Shown here: piece by piece, positions 54,841 to 64,000 of the stretch
How positions within the stretch are numbered: the first letter of the stretch is position 1
Layout of the letters: each line of letters starts with the position of its first letter
NCBI GenBank assembly: GCA_014529385.2
Contig: CM043963.1
Location: 150,441,717-150,505,716 of the forward strand
Direction of reading: 5' to 3'
Source of the DNA: Adiantum capillus-veneris
Lineage: Eukaryota > Streptophyta > Polypodiopsida > Polypodiales > Pteridaceae
Length of the DNA stretch: 64,000 nt
Notes under the pieces: generated by a model
The model's input: the letters and a program-made list of their open reading frames with translations, nothing else
The model's database searches: none
Told to the model about the DNA's origin: nothing
Position numbers and translations under genes: made by a program

Positions 54841-56605
54841 CACTCAGATGGCCCGATCCAAGGTGGCTTGGTCGGTCATCACGCTTCCTTGTTCTCAGGG
54901 AGGGCTTGGGATCATTGATCCAACACAGCAGAGCAGAGCCCTTCTAGGGAAGTTCATAGTCAGAGGACTTCTTCCAGGTGAGGAGCCCTGGAAGGAGTTC
55001 TTGTTGCAGAGGCTTCGTGCCAGGGTGCCTCAGTCAAGAGGCCCTTGGCAACCTTCGACCAGATGGATCTTTACAGAGATGCGCCGAGTTGGTTTGAGCA
55101 GGAGACTGGAGGACCGTTCCGCTGTGAGTTTGCTTTGTTCTTGGGAGCTCCTACGGCGTGGCCTGGAGCAGCGACAGCCGATGTGCACGGAGGAGCGCCT
55201 ACGGCAGCCCCTCGTCTGGAACCCCATGGTTAGCACTCAGAGAGGCCACTTGGTTGGTAGTCGACCTCATGTTTCTTGGGGTCCCATGGCAGCAGGTCCA
55301 GCGCGCTCTCTAGGTGACTGACTAGAGTTCACAGGTTTGTCAGAGGAGGTACAGGGTTTCCAGCTGCAGGGCATGAGAGGGGTGCAGAGCATGTGTCACG
55401 ACATCTCAGAGTCAGTTCCAGCTGAGTGGCTCACGCCTCTCGAGCCAGTAGCACCCCGGTGGATGGGAGCCTTCACACGACTGGAGGTTCTCATTTCAGT
55501 CAGGGCCTGCTCAGAGACTGTCCCAGCCCTGTTCTTCGAGCTTCAGGGTGGGGGACGATTACAGCGAGTTGCAATAGAGGCCCCGCAGGTAGCAGAGTGC
55601 TGTTTTAAGAGGATCCGAGTTGTGGGCATCTGTGGGAGGACTTGCGTCATAGACCCTGACCCAGCAGCTCTTGAGACTGGACACTGGAGGCTTTGGGTTT
55701 GGGAGTGCTGTCCACTGGCACGAGTACAGCGGAATCCTGGGGAGTGGCTATGGAGGGACCCCTTCTCTTCTGCAGACCACCTAGGAGTCCCCTTCTTTCA
55801 GTACACTGTTCGGCTTGGATGGCATATACTAGCAGCACAGAGAGAGGCCCTCCCCGCTGTAGCACGTCATTGGCAGGAGGAGGGTCTCACAGTTGAGTTC
55901 TTGGCAGACTTTTGGGAGAGGTTGTGGGACTCCAGACAGCCGAGGCAAGTCACCTTGTTTCAGTGGCTGGTCGCACATAGAGCCACAGCAGTAGGGAGCT
56001 GGCTAGTGCATAGTGGTCTCTCGGCCACATGTGCAACTTGTGACCATTTGGTGGAGAGTCAGCGTCACTGTCTTTGGGACTGTCCCTCGGCCCAGCAGGT
56101 GTGGCTACGAGTTCTTCGGCTGATGTCTGCTCTCTCCACGGCTCGACAGTACACTTGGGGGGCAGCGGCTTGGTCCACCCTCACGGGCCCGACACTTCAG
56201 TTTGAGCTATCTTCCACCAGCAGGATGATAGTGATGCAGGGGGGACGTCCTACACTCCAGCCTGCTACAGAGCTTACTCCACAGGTGTGGTGCAGTGAGA
56301 GAGAGGAGTGTTGGGAGCTCATCAGTGGCCTGACACTTTGGTTCATATGGCGGGCCTGCTGTTTCCGCATCTATGAGGCTCGCCCTGTGCCACCAGCAGA
56401 GACTCTTCGTGACTTTTGGCTAGAGCTGATCCATACTCTCAGAGGACAGCTTGAGGGACTACAGGGCAGCTCCGACCGCATGCGGGAGCGCCGCGAGGCT
56501 TTCCTTCGACTCTGGCGCCCTGGGCCTTTCTACACCATAGTCCAGGGGGTGCTCAGATGGCACTACTGTCCACCTATGGGGCTCTTCCCTCCTCCCATCT
56601 CCTGA
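54841..56605 (+). pseudogene. LINE-P B ORF2 C-terminal region
   Basis: Same frame as the RT, broken only by TGA at 55319. After ARSKVAWSVITLPCSQGGLGI, the usual post-RT block, there is a 420-codon open part (55337-56605). It contains the zf-RVT-like segment VTLFQWLVAHRATAVGSWL and CATCDHLVESQRHCLWDCP, with cysteine and histidine ligands, then a tail ending WHYCPPMGLFPPPIS. The domain occurs in many plant LINE ORF2 proteins and probably contacts nucleic acid. Confidence 0.88.
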
Positions 56606-56750
56606 TTTAGCCTCATTGTATATATGCTGTTTTTTCATTGGGAGAGTCTCCCCATCATGCTTGTTGTAGCCCTCTCTTGCAGAGGTGGTTGTAGCCCTTT
56701 GGGCAGTTTTCATTAACTAATAGAAGGATCTTTTTCTTGGAAAAAAAAAA
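56606..56750 (+). other. LINE-P B 3' untranslated region and poly(A)
   Basis: Short 3' region ending gaaggatctttttcttgg then (A)10. Copy A has the same end at 45277-45420. Confidence 0.85.
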
Positions 56751-56893
56751 GTATTGTTTAAAATTTGTTTGAAATGGATGTTATCTGTTTTAAACTTGTC
56801 TTGGTGCCGATTCAAGTTTGTTTGATTTTGGTTTTGGTTTCAATGGTTTATAATTTACTCCTTGCACGAATGTTCATGATTGTTCTAAAACTT

Positions 56894-57058
56894 TGAACGA
56901 CGAAGCCTCGAGTGTCTGGGGAGCGTCTAGTTGTATGCTAGAAAACCTTTGGACAACACGCATCAGGTGTTTGGGGAGCGTTTAGTTGTATGCTGGAAAC
57001 CTCTGAACGACATAGACCGGGTATCTGGGGAGCGTATAGTTGTATGTTGAGAACCTCC
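56894..57058. repeat. Tandem repeat, about 55-bp unit
   Basis: Three copies built around ggggagcgt-tagttgtatgct and an aacctctgaacgac junction, starting near 56894, 56951 and 57003. Confidence 0.88.
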
Positions 57059-57194
57059 AAGTGACGCAGGTTGCGCTATGGTGAGTGAGTGTATCAATCC
57101 TCTAAGCTCATGGCCCCGATCTTTTTAAGTTATTTGCGGAGGGAGTGAGGAGGTAGTCGTTGAGTAACTTCATGCCTAAGACCATTTGTCTAGG
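57059..57194. other. Unassigned spacer
   Basis: Short stretch before LTR C2. No feature seen. Confidence 0.5.
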
Positions 57195-57940
<746 letters not shown>

Positions 57941-58539
57941 TACCCCCCTCTTGAAAGCATTGTAATCGCCCTCAATTACGCCTGTAAAACAGACAGAGGC
58001 CATAAACTATCTTAGCAGACACTGACTGTTAGTAACGACACACTAGGAACACACATCTAGTACATGTACCATTCGACGGTCACCTCACAGGACATCACTT
58101 GACATCACATAACAAATCACATTCAACATTCATTCGGATCTTAGACCATGATTTATCGGCAATGCAGTTAGCAATCGCATCTAGATCCACTCAGGACCTC
58201 ATAGATGCCCGATCGACTAACCCCTATTGCAACCATGTCTATTCGAGATCATTCAGACCAAAATGCTACAGTCATTTCGTCTATCAGTTCCTGCACTTAA
58301 AAACAAGTCAAGAACCAATCAGTTTCATATTCTGGAATTCCATTTCATAAAGTCATACAGCAGAATACTATCAGCTCTCAGTATCCCTGAAGCTCAAAGA
58401 GACATCAGTGACTCTAGTATTCTAAAAATCAAGGCATCTGTTGACAAAGGAGCGAAGTAACTCCCCTCTTGTGCAAACCCACTGGACCAGATCTCCGACC
58501 AAGCTGAATTCTGGGTTCCATTTGGAGTAGACTATGCTA

Positions 58540-58735
58540 AACCAAAAGCTTCAAGGTAAAGTTTCACAATCTGAGGAGTATCTGCTAGGTCCTCCTCCTC
58601 CATCCACTTCGCATCCAATGTAGGATAGTTCTTGAATTTAACCAAGAACCGCCTTCGTACTTTACCCTTAATCTTTCAGTCCTTATGTGCCAAAATCTGT
58701 TCAGGAACAAGGATCTCCTCGTTTTCCTACACTTC
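58540..58735 (-). pseudogene. Chromodomain of C2
   Basis: The minus strand reads RFLVKFKNYPTLDAKWMEEE and DLADTPQIVKLYLEAF, nearly the same as C1. The N-terminal strand is in another frame, with a stop at about 58676, so one indel separates it. The region between the polypurine tract and this domain is non-coding as in C1. Confidence 0.85.
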
Positions 58736-59843
58736 GGGTTGCTCATCGGGCTCCCCATCTTCAGGCACGTCACCTTTAAAAGGTTTCAAGAGACTCCCAT
58801 GAAATGCATTGTGAATCCTCCAAGTGTCAAGCAGTTTCAGTCGGAAGGAGACATCATTGATCTTTTCGAAGATCTGGAAAGGTTCGTAGTATCTCATACT
58901 AAGCTTTGGAAAAAGCCTCTCCTTTCCCTTCTTCTTTCTCACACATGCCTTCTCAAAACGTAAGAGCACCCAATCATCCTCTTCAATTTCAAATCGCGAC
59001 AATGGCGATCCGCTGCCTTTTTCTATCTTTCCTGAGATTTTTGCAAAGCCTCGCGGACCTTGACAAAAGCCGTGTCCAAGTCGGACGTATACTCATCAGC
59101 TTCAAAAATCTTATCTTTCGTGCTTAGGAAGGGTGGAACCTTCACAGCACCTTTAATAATCTCAAATGGCGCCTTCCCCGTCGAAGAGTGTATCGTGTTG
59201 TTGTAGGCAAATTCCACCAAAGGTAGATACTTTTCCCATTGAGTCTTCTGATCCGAGATATAAGACTTCAATAAATCTAAAACCACTGAATTGGCAATCT
59301 CACATTGCCCATCAGTCTGCGGGTGGAAAGATGACGAGAACTGCAACCGCATACCAATGTTCTCCCAAATTGCCTTCCAAAACAAACTCGTGAATCTGGG
59401 GTCTCTGTCGGAGACAATGTCTCAGGCATGCCATGTAATCTGAAAATCTGGGCCACAAACAGTCTCGCTAAGTGATCCAGCTTGATTGTTTTCTTCACTG
59501 GAATGAGATGAGCCTGCTACCTAAATCTATCAATAACAGTTAAGATTCTCGGGAGATCAAAAAAGAAATCCATTGCAATACTTTCCCAAGGGTGGGTGGG
59601 TATGGGCAAAGGCTGCAACAATTGCTATGCTTTATGCCGGTCAAACTTTACCTTCTTGCATACCAAGCACCTACACACAAACTCGTCCACATCCTTCTTG
59701 AGTCTCGACCAAAAGAAATATCTCTCTACCTCTTTCATGGTGGTAGCAATGCCGCGGTGACCCGTAAAAGGCGGACAGTGGCATTCAGTCATAACCTTTT
59801 CCCTCAACGGCTGTGTAACGCACAACATGGTTTTCCTCATCAA
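58736..59843 (-). pseudogene. Integrase of C2
   Basis: Better preserved than in C1. The zinc-binding part (59625-59843) shows HRGIATTMKEVERYFFW and CLVCKKVKFDRH. The core is in 59023-59498, with the LFVAQIFRLHGMPETL block, FSSSFHPQTDGQCEIAN and PLVEFAYNNTIHSSTGKAP. The C-terminal domain (58727-59002) has EEDDWVLLRF, LFPKLSMRYYEPFQIFEK and RIHNAFHGSLLKPFKGD, the GPY/F-like module that precedes a chromodomain. Three frame changes and one stop interrupt it, including one within the core after LSPTETPDSR. Confidence 0.88.
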
Positions 59844-60013
59844 GTAGCCATCTCGAATGGAATATCCCGCTACTGTCTCCCCATCCCGTATCCGTGTGAA
59901 AACGTCTGCAAAATTCGTATCTGTGGCATACTAGTCGACCGTATCCTCGAAGCTCCTATGGTGAATCGCGGAAATAGCCAGAACCAACGGCTTCTGAGAC
60001 AAAGCATCTGCCA

Positions 60014-60413
60014 TCAAATTCTTATGTCCCTGCACATGGACAATCTAGAAGTGAAACTGTGACAAATTGTTCGCCCACCGCATCTGCTTTTTCGATAGCT
60101 ATTTCTGTGACAAGAAGTAGCGTAAACTCTGATGGTCTGTAAAGACAGTAAAATCCGCTCCAAGTAGGTAGTGCCGTCACTGAGTAAGAGCATGGATAAC
60201 CGCCAAAAGCTCTTTCTCATAAATCTGTGCTGTCAATTCCGGCCTTGAGAACAATCGGCTCTCATAAGCAATGACATGGCCTTCTTGCAATAAGACCGCA
60301 CCCAGACTACGACCACAAGCATCACAATATACTTCAAATGACTTCTGCAAGTCCGACAAAGTCAAAACTGGTCTCATAGTCAATTTCTCTTTCAATGTTT
60401 GAAAAGCAGTCAC
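60014..60413 (-). pseudogene. RNase H of C2
   Basis: The part MTAFQTLKEKLTMRPVLTL, then FEVYCDACGRSLGAVLLQEG, VIAYESRLFSRPELTAQ and YEKELLAVIHALTQ, covers the whole N-terminal two-thirds of a Ty3 RNase H, with the catalytic aspartate in YCDACG. A stop after HALTQ, where the W codon should be (TGA), and a frameshift end it. Confidence 0.88.
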
Positions 60414-60506
60414 CTCTGTGGGTCTCTACGAGAAAGGGACTCCTTTCTGTGTCAAGATATGCAAAGGGGAAGCAACCTCTGCAAACTTTTGAATGAACCG
60501 CCTATA

Positions 60507-61176
60507 TTACGAGCACAATCCCAACAAGCTTCTAACTTCATGGACATTCTTCAAATCGGGCCAATCACGGATAGTCTCTATCTTGGTCGGATCCATCTGC
60601 ACTCCTGCTGCTGACACAATGTGTCCCAAAAAGTGTATCTCTGGCAGGAAAAATTCACTTTTCTTTGCATTAATCACCAACTTGTGATCTCGTAATGCCT
60701 GAAAGACTTGAAGCAGATGATCTCTATGTTTTATAGACCTCATCCTTGGAGAAAACAATGATATCGTCAAAGAAAGTGCCAACAAATAGTCTATACTCTT
60801 AAAAAATCATGTCCATTATCCGGTTAAATGTTGCAGGAGCATTGGTTAAGCCAAAAAGCATGACCAAAAACTCAAATAATCCAAAAGTCGTCCGAAAGGC
60901 TGTCTTGTAGACATCTCCCGGCGCGATTCGGATCTGATGATATCCACTCTTCAAATCGATCCTGCTAAAGCACGAGGATCCCTGTAATCTATCAAGTATA
61001 TCATCGATCCTAGGAATCGGAAATCTGTTCTTGATGGTGATTTTGTTGAGAGCTCTATAATAGATGCACATTCTCCAAGATCCGTCTTTCTTCAAAACCA
61101 ACAACACTGGAGAGCAATACGGTGAAGTACTAGGCTGGACAAGACCCTTTTCCAAGAGGTCTTTCACTGGCTTCAT
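60507..61176 (-). pseudogene. Reverse transcriptase of C2
   Basis: Landmarks: [37 protein letters not shown] (D to Y in the usual CIDYRALN), [17 protein letters not shown] and [12 protein letters not shown], then a TAA where C1 has an arginine codon. The palm catalytic FFDD follows at about 60770. The 60507-60785 part holds the thumb (FLGHIVSAAGVQMDP). Upstream, a CGA of C1 appears as TGA at about 61198. So decay is by point changes and small indels. Confidence 0.9.
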
Positions 61177-61241
61177 AATCTCTTCGTTCTGGGCTCAGCT
61201 CACATGGTAAGGTGGCCCGTTCGGTGGTGTGCTTCCAGGTA

Positions 61242-61934
61242 TCAGATCAATAGTATGATCTTCAGGTCAATAGTATGATCTTCAGGACGAGCGGGTGGTA
61301 ACTCGCCTGGCAGGCCCTCTGAGAAGCAATCGGCATGAGAGTGGAGAAAATCTTGGCGTTCTTTATCAAGTTCAGACATATTTGTCCTATCCTCATCACT
61401 CAACTCTTTCAAAAAGATCGAGTAAACAAACAGACTGGATTTCATTAATTTAGAAATGGCCGAAGCCGATACAATAGGGACACACTCGCCCTTAAGTTTA
61501 ATATCAAGTACAATGGTTTTGCCCTTCTCTGTGGTCAATGTCGCTTTCCTCGCCCGATAGTCGACCACGGCGTTGTTCTTGTGGTACCAGGGAATTCCCA
61601 AGAGGACATTACAACCTTCCAAAGGCATTATGTAAAAGTCCTCATGCCCCAAATACCCCTGATAGTGCAACCGAAGTTTCCCAATGACAGGTGTAATGGC
61701 TACGTCCCTGCCAGGTGCCGCTAGAACAGCCTCCGCAAGTGGTCCCATCCGATTGGGAGTCATCTCGAGCCGCATCGCCAATTCCGGTGAAATGAAGTTG
61801 GCCTTGGCTCCTCCATGAAAGAAGATCAGGGCTTCTTGGTCTTTCACTTTGCCCCAAGCTCGGCAAAGTTCTGTACTCTCGTCCAACATGTTGGGATCGG
61901 TACGCACGCAATCTAGAACCACTCCTGTTTTCAT
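61242..61934 (-). pseudogene. Protease and linker of C2
   Basis: A 230-codon open part. It starts in the linker (VVLDCVRTDPNMLDESTEL), then LIFFHGGAKANFIS has H-G-G where a protease needs D-S/T-G. C1 has D-G-G, so the first aspartate was lost here. DFYIMPLEGCNVLLGIPWY follows, then the connector through KEL and PARPEDHTIDL into RT. The frame end near 61242 lies in a 20-bp duplication (ggtcaatagtatgatcttca) that shifts it. Confidence 0.87.
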
Positions 61935-62673
61935 CTTGCCTTTTCTTCCACGCTCCTCAGCTGCTCTCGAACTCTCAGGCCTCTCGTCATCCTTATCAGG
62001 GCACTTCGCGGAGATATGTCCAGTTTCCCCGCATCCAAAGCACTTCCCTTCCCGATGTAGTGAGCTCTCTCCTGAGGAGTGAGTTTGGGTCGTGCATCTT
62101 TCTTTTCTGGGTTGCTCTTCCTCTTTCTACTTTCATTTGTCAAAGTCTGTTCCGCTCTTTGAGTCATGATTTCATTTGTGGGGTAGGTCAAGCTGCCAGA
62201 GTGAATGGCAAAACCCCATTTCACATAACTCACCAACTCCCAAATGGAAGTTGACTTTTGTTCCAAGCAGTGATCTCGGATCTCTGTAGGTAGACCCAAG
62301 GTAAACCGCTCAATCTGTTCCTTGAACGAGATCTTCTTAAATGAAGAGGGGGTAGAAAAGAGCTCCAGAATCTCTCGCAATAAGCGTCCACTGTATCCTT
62401 CTTGGTCATCCGAAGATGGTTCCAAGCAGTTCGTATATCGCGTTCATACTCTCGAGTCAGTCAAGAAGAAATAAAAAGCCTCTTGAATTTCAGCCATTTA
62501 ACTGGCGCAGTCTCGTTTAATAGAAGGTGGACCACCAAGTTCGAGCATTCCCCTTAAAATAAGAGGCAGCTCTCCGAATCTTAGAGTGCTCTGAGTAACG
62601 CCCTCCCGCGAAAGCGATGTCAAACTGCTGACTAAAGACAAAGCGTTCGAAGCATCTCTATAACCAGAAAACT
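61935..62673 (-). pseudogene. Gag C-terminal half of C2
   Basis: The 61931-62425 part holds IERFTLGLPTEIRDHCLEQK, the gag helix block also in C1. An intact CCHC knuckle GKCFGCGETGHISAKCP (about 61998-62050) is in a neighbouring frame. Farther 5', ARTWWSTFY-like sequence survives to about 62673, where C1 similarity ends. The N-terminal third of gag, PBS and 5' LTR are missing. Confidence 0.83.
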
Positions 62674-62920
62674 AGTTGAGAATCTTGGTAATTGTGGCAA
62701 AAGCCTTTGCCCACAAGCCCTAGGTAGCTCACAATGCTCAAGCATAGTTTGGGCTATCTCAACTACAATTTCAATCCACAACTCCATAAAGCCAATACAC
62801 TTCTCTACTAGAGAGACCAACGTCAATTGGGCCGCTTCCTACTTGTGATATGGAGACGTAGAGAGTCACTCCCCTAGTCACCCATCACCAGCAATGGAGG
62901 ACGACCTAGTTAGCTCAACA
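62674..62920. other. Unassigned spacer
   Basis: Separates truncated C2 from the W-family LTR. No similarity recognised; no convincing frame. Confidence 0.5.
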
Positions 62921-63732
62921 TGTCACGTGCACATCTAACCCTATGTGCCTGTGGACAAGCTACTTCAGGTCCAGGGTTTAGGTCAGTTTAGGAAGTGTTC
63001 TGGCACCTTTGTGAGCCTATGTGCAAGCCGTGAATGTCCAGGCACTTAGGGTAGTTGCATATCCTCTGGTTGCACACAGCATGATCATCAACATTACAAT
63101 CAAAACCCATCATGAGCATTTTACAGTGCACAAAACCCATTTTCCCTATTTTATCCATTTTTCACTTATTATTGATAAGTGACTTTGTTGGGAAATTGGG
63201 TAGGGCAGCTTTGCTAATCATGTATAAATAAAAACCTAGCGCTAGCACTTTCTGGCAAAAGAGGCAACAGAAGTCCACCAACTTACAGTGCACCTTCTCA
63301 ACAAGACGGCAGGTGACCTAGCATTTCCAGCCAACAACACATCAAGACCAGCGTTTGGCTTCAGTTTCAACCTAGCGTTTTCAACAGTCCCAGATCAGCC
63401 CTGGTGTTTTGCAGATCCCAGATGAGGCCTAGCGTTTTTGCATCTTGCATCAGCGTTGTGCAGATTCCCAGAGACAGATCAGCCCCTAGCATCAGTGTTT
63501 TCAGTTTTTAGCACTTCGACACAATAGATCCCGCCCTAGCTTTGCAGATTTCAGCCCCTAGCGTTTTCAGATTTCAGTCCGTCTTGTCGTCTATATCATT
63601 GTCGTCGTCATCGTCGACAAGTCCATTGCATCTAGACCATTGTACCAGATTTGTGCAATCAATAGCATATACCTCTCTCGCCATAGAGAGGGGGGCCCTT
63701 GAAGGAGGGTTTGGCAACCGTCTGTGTCGTAT

Positions 63733-63772
<40 letters not shown>

Positions 63773-63945
63773 CTTAGCACCTTCATTCAAAGTGTCATTC
63801 ACTTTGTTTGTGATCATTTGCACTCTCTCACTAAAGGAACAGAAGGTTCTTCCTTCCGTAAGTAAAAGAAACCCTTGAGCATAGTTCAGAGCACTCATCT
63901 TGAGCAAAGTTCAACATTCACTTCCACTGCAGTTGCACCCCTACA
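62921..63945 (+). repeat. W-family LTR, plus strand
   Basis: Starts TGTCACGTGCACATC as the W2 LTR does on the minus strand, and ends near gcacccctaca at 63945, like gcaccttaca in W1. It has several cctagcgttttcag-type motifs and a (CT)n at 63736-63769. There is no PBS just after it in the expected form and no polypurine tract before it, so it is a solo LTR or a diverged 5' LTR. The flanking pentamers caaca and cacaa do not match. Confidence 0.8.
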
Positions 63946-64000
63946 CACAACGGTCCTATTCTTACCCTCCACCATGCCACAACAGCAATACACTACTTCT
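63946..64000. other. Window end, unassigned
   Basis: Short sequence with accatgccacaacagcaatac, which could be an element start codon region, but it is cut by the window end. Confidence 0.35.

Larger units (their letters stand above)
49993..56750 (+). mobile_element. LINE-P copy B, full length
   Basis: A 6.76-kb L1-like LINE with a perfect 15-bp target-site duplication, a GC- and C-rich 5' leader, ORF1 (DUF4283-like, zinc knuckle, proline-rich, unknown C-terminal block), ORF2 (endonuclease, RT, zf-RVT) and a poly(A) tail at 56741-56750. It is the reference for copy A. It is inactive because of about five in-frame stops and a few frameshifts, mostly TAG where copy A has CAG, and vice versa. 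Confidence 0.93.

Noticed and set aside
38100-55321. TAG might encode glutamine here (reassigned code)
   Set aside because: Stops in other elements are also TGA and TAA at arginine, tryptophan and other codons, and hAT-2 ends normally with TAG. Methylation decay explains the excess of CAG to TAG.
63574-63907. Minus-strand frames over the W LTR end
   Set aside because: They read through a CT microsatellite and LTR sequence; no conservation with other W LTRs at protein level.

Overview
The window looks like nuclear DNA from a repeat-rich plant genome. The evidence is primer-binding sites complementary to initiator-Met tRNA (TGGTATCAGAGC), Ty3/gypsy chromoviruses with a C-terminal chromodomain, plant-type poly(A) LINEs whose ORF1 has a DUF4283-like block and a zinc knuckle, BED/DUF659 hAT transposons with GT-AG introns, and many (GA/CT)n microsatellites. 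I could not fix the species; a fern, lycophyte or other large-genome land plant would fit. I found no convincing host gene, RNA gene or CRISPR array. Nearly every coding segment is transposon-derived and most are broken by stops or frameshifts.

Layout. 1-6289: minus-strand Ty3 chromovirus C1. 6290-6853: unassigned. 6854-8404: diverged Z-type LTR holding a 1-kb insert. 8405-8826: Ty1/copia RNase H remnant. 8921-14371: near-full-length LINE of a family here called LINE-M, flanked by (GA)n. 14372-18278: non-coding LTR element X1, whose 5' LTR is split in its (GA)n by a second, 5'-truncated LINE-M. 18300-18800: inverted LTR of family Y. 19431-23259: chromovirus D with 1.67-kb LTRs and most of its coding region deleted. 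23260-24884: LTR and gag of Ty3 element Y; its protease resumes at 45421 because a poly(A) LINE (copy A of family LINE-P) lies between.

LINE-P copy A spans 24885-45420 and carries four insertions: X2 (25740-28184), an LTR element with both U5 ends facing outward; hAT-1 (29816-33188); hAT-2 (33444-37586), with a nearly intact five-exon transposase gene; and W1 (about 40080-44497), a retroelement with gag and protease but no reverse transcriptase. Target-site duplications support X2, both hATs and LINE-P A.

45421-64000: Y protease, a Y LTR scrap, solo LTR Z2 (45824-46492), minus-strand W2 (46850-49588), full-length LINE-P copy B (49993-56750) with a perfect target-site duplication, a 55-bp tandem repeat, chromovirus C2 (57195-62673, minus, 5' truncated) and a W-family LTR (62921-63945). 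The genes do not form a host pathway. They work, or once worked, as selfish cassettes: gag-protease-RT-integrase-chromodomain in the Ty3 elements, ORF1 plus endonuclease-RT in the LINEs, and a single transposase in the hATs. The most notable points are LINE insertion into (TC)n arrays, the U5-to-U5 element X2, the RT-less W family with a conserved unknown module, and the ATGA overlap joining LINE-P ORF1 and ORF2.
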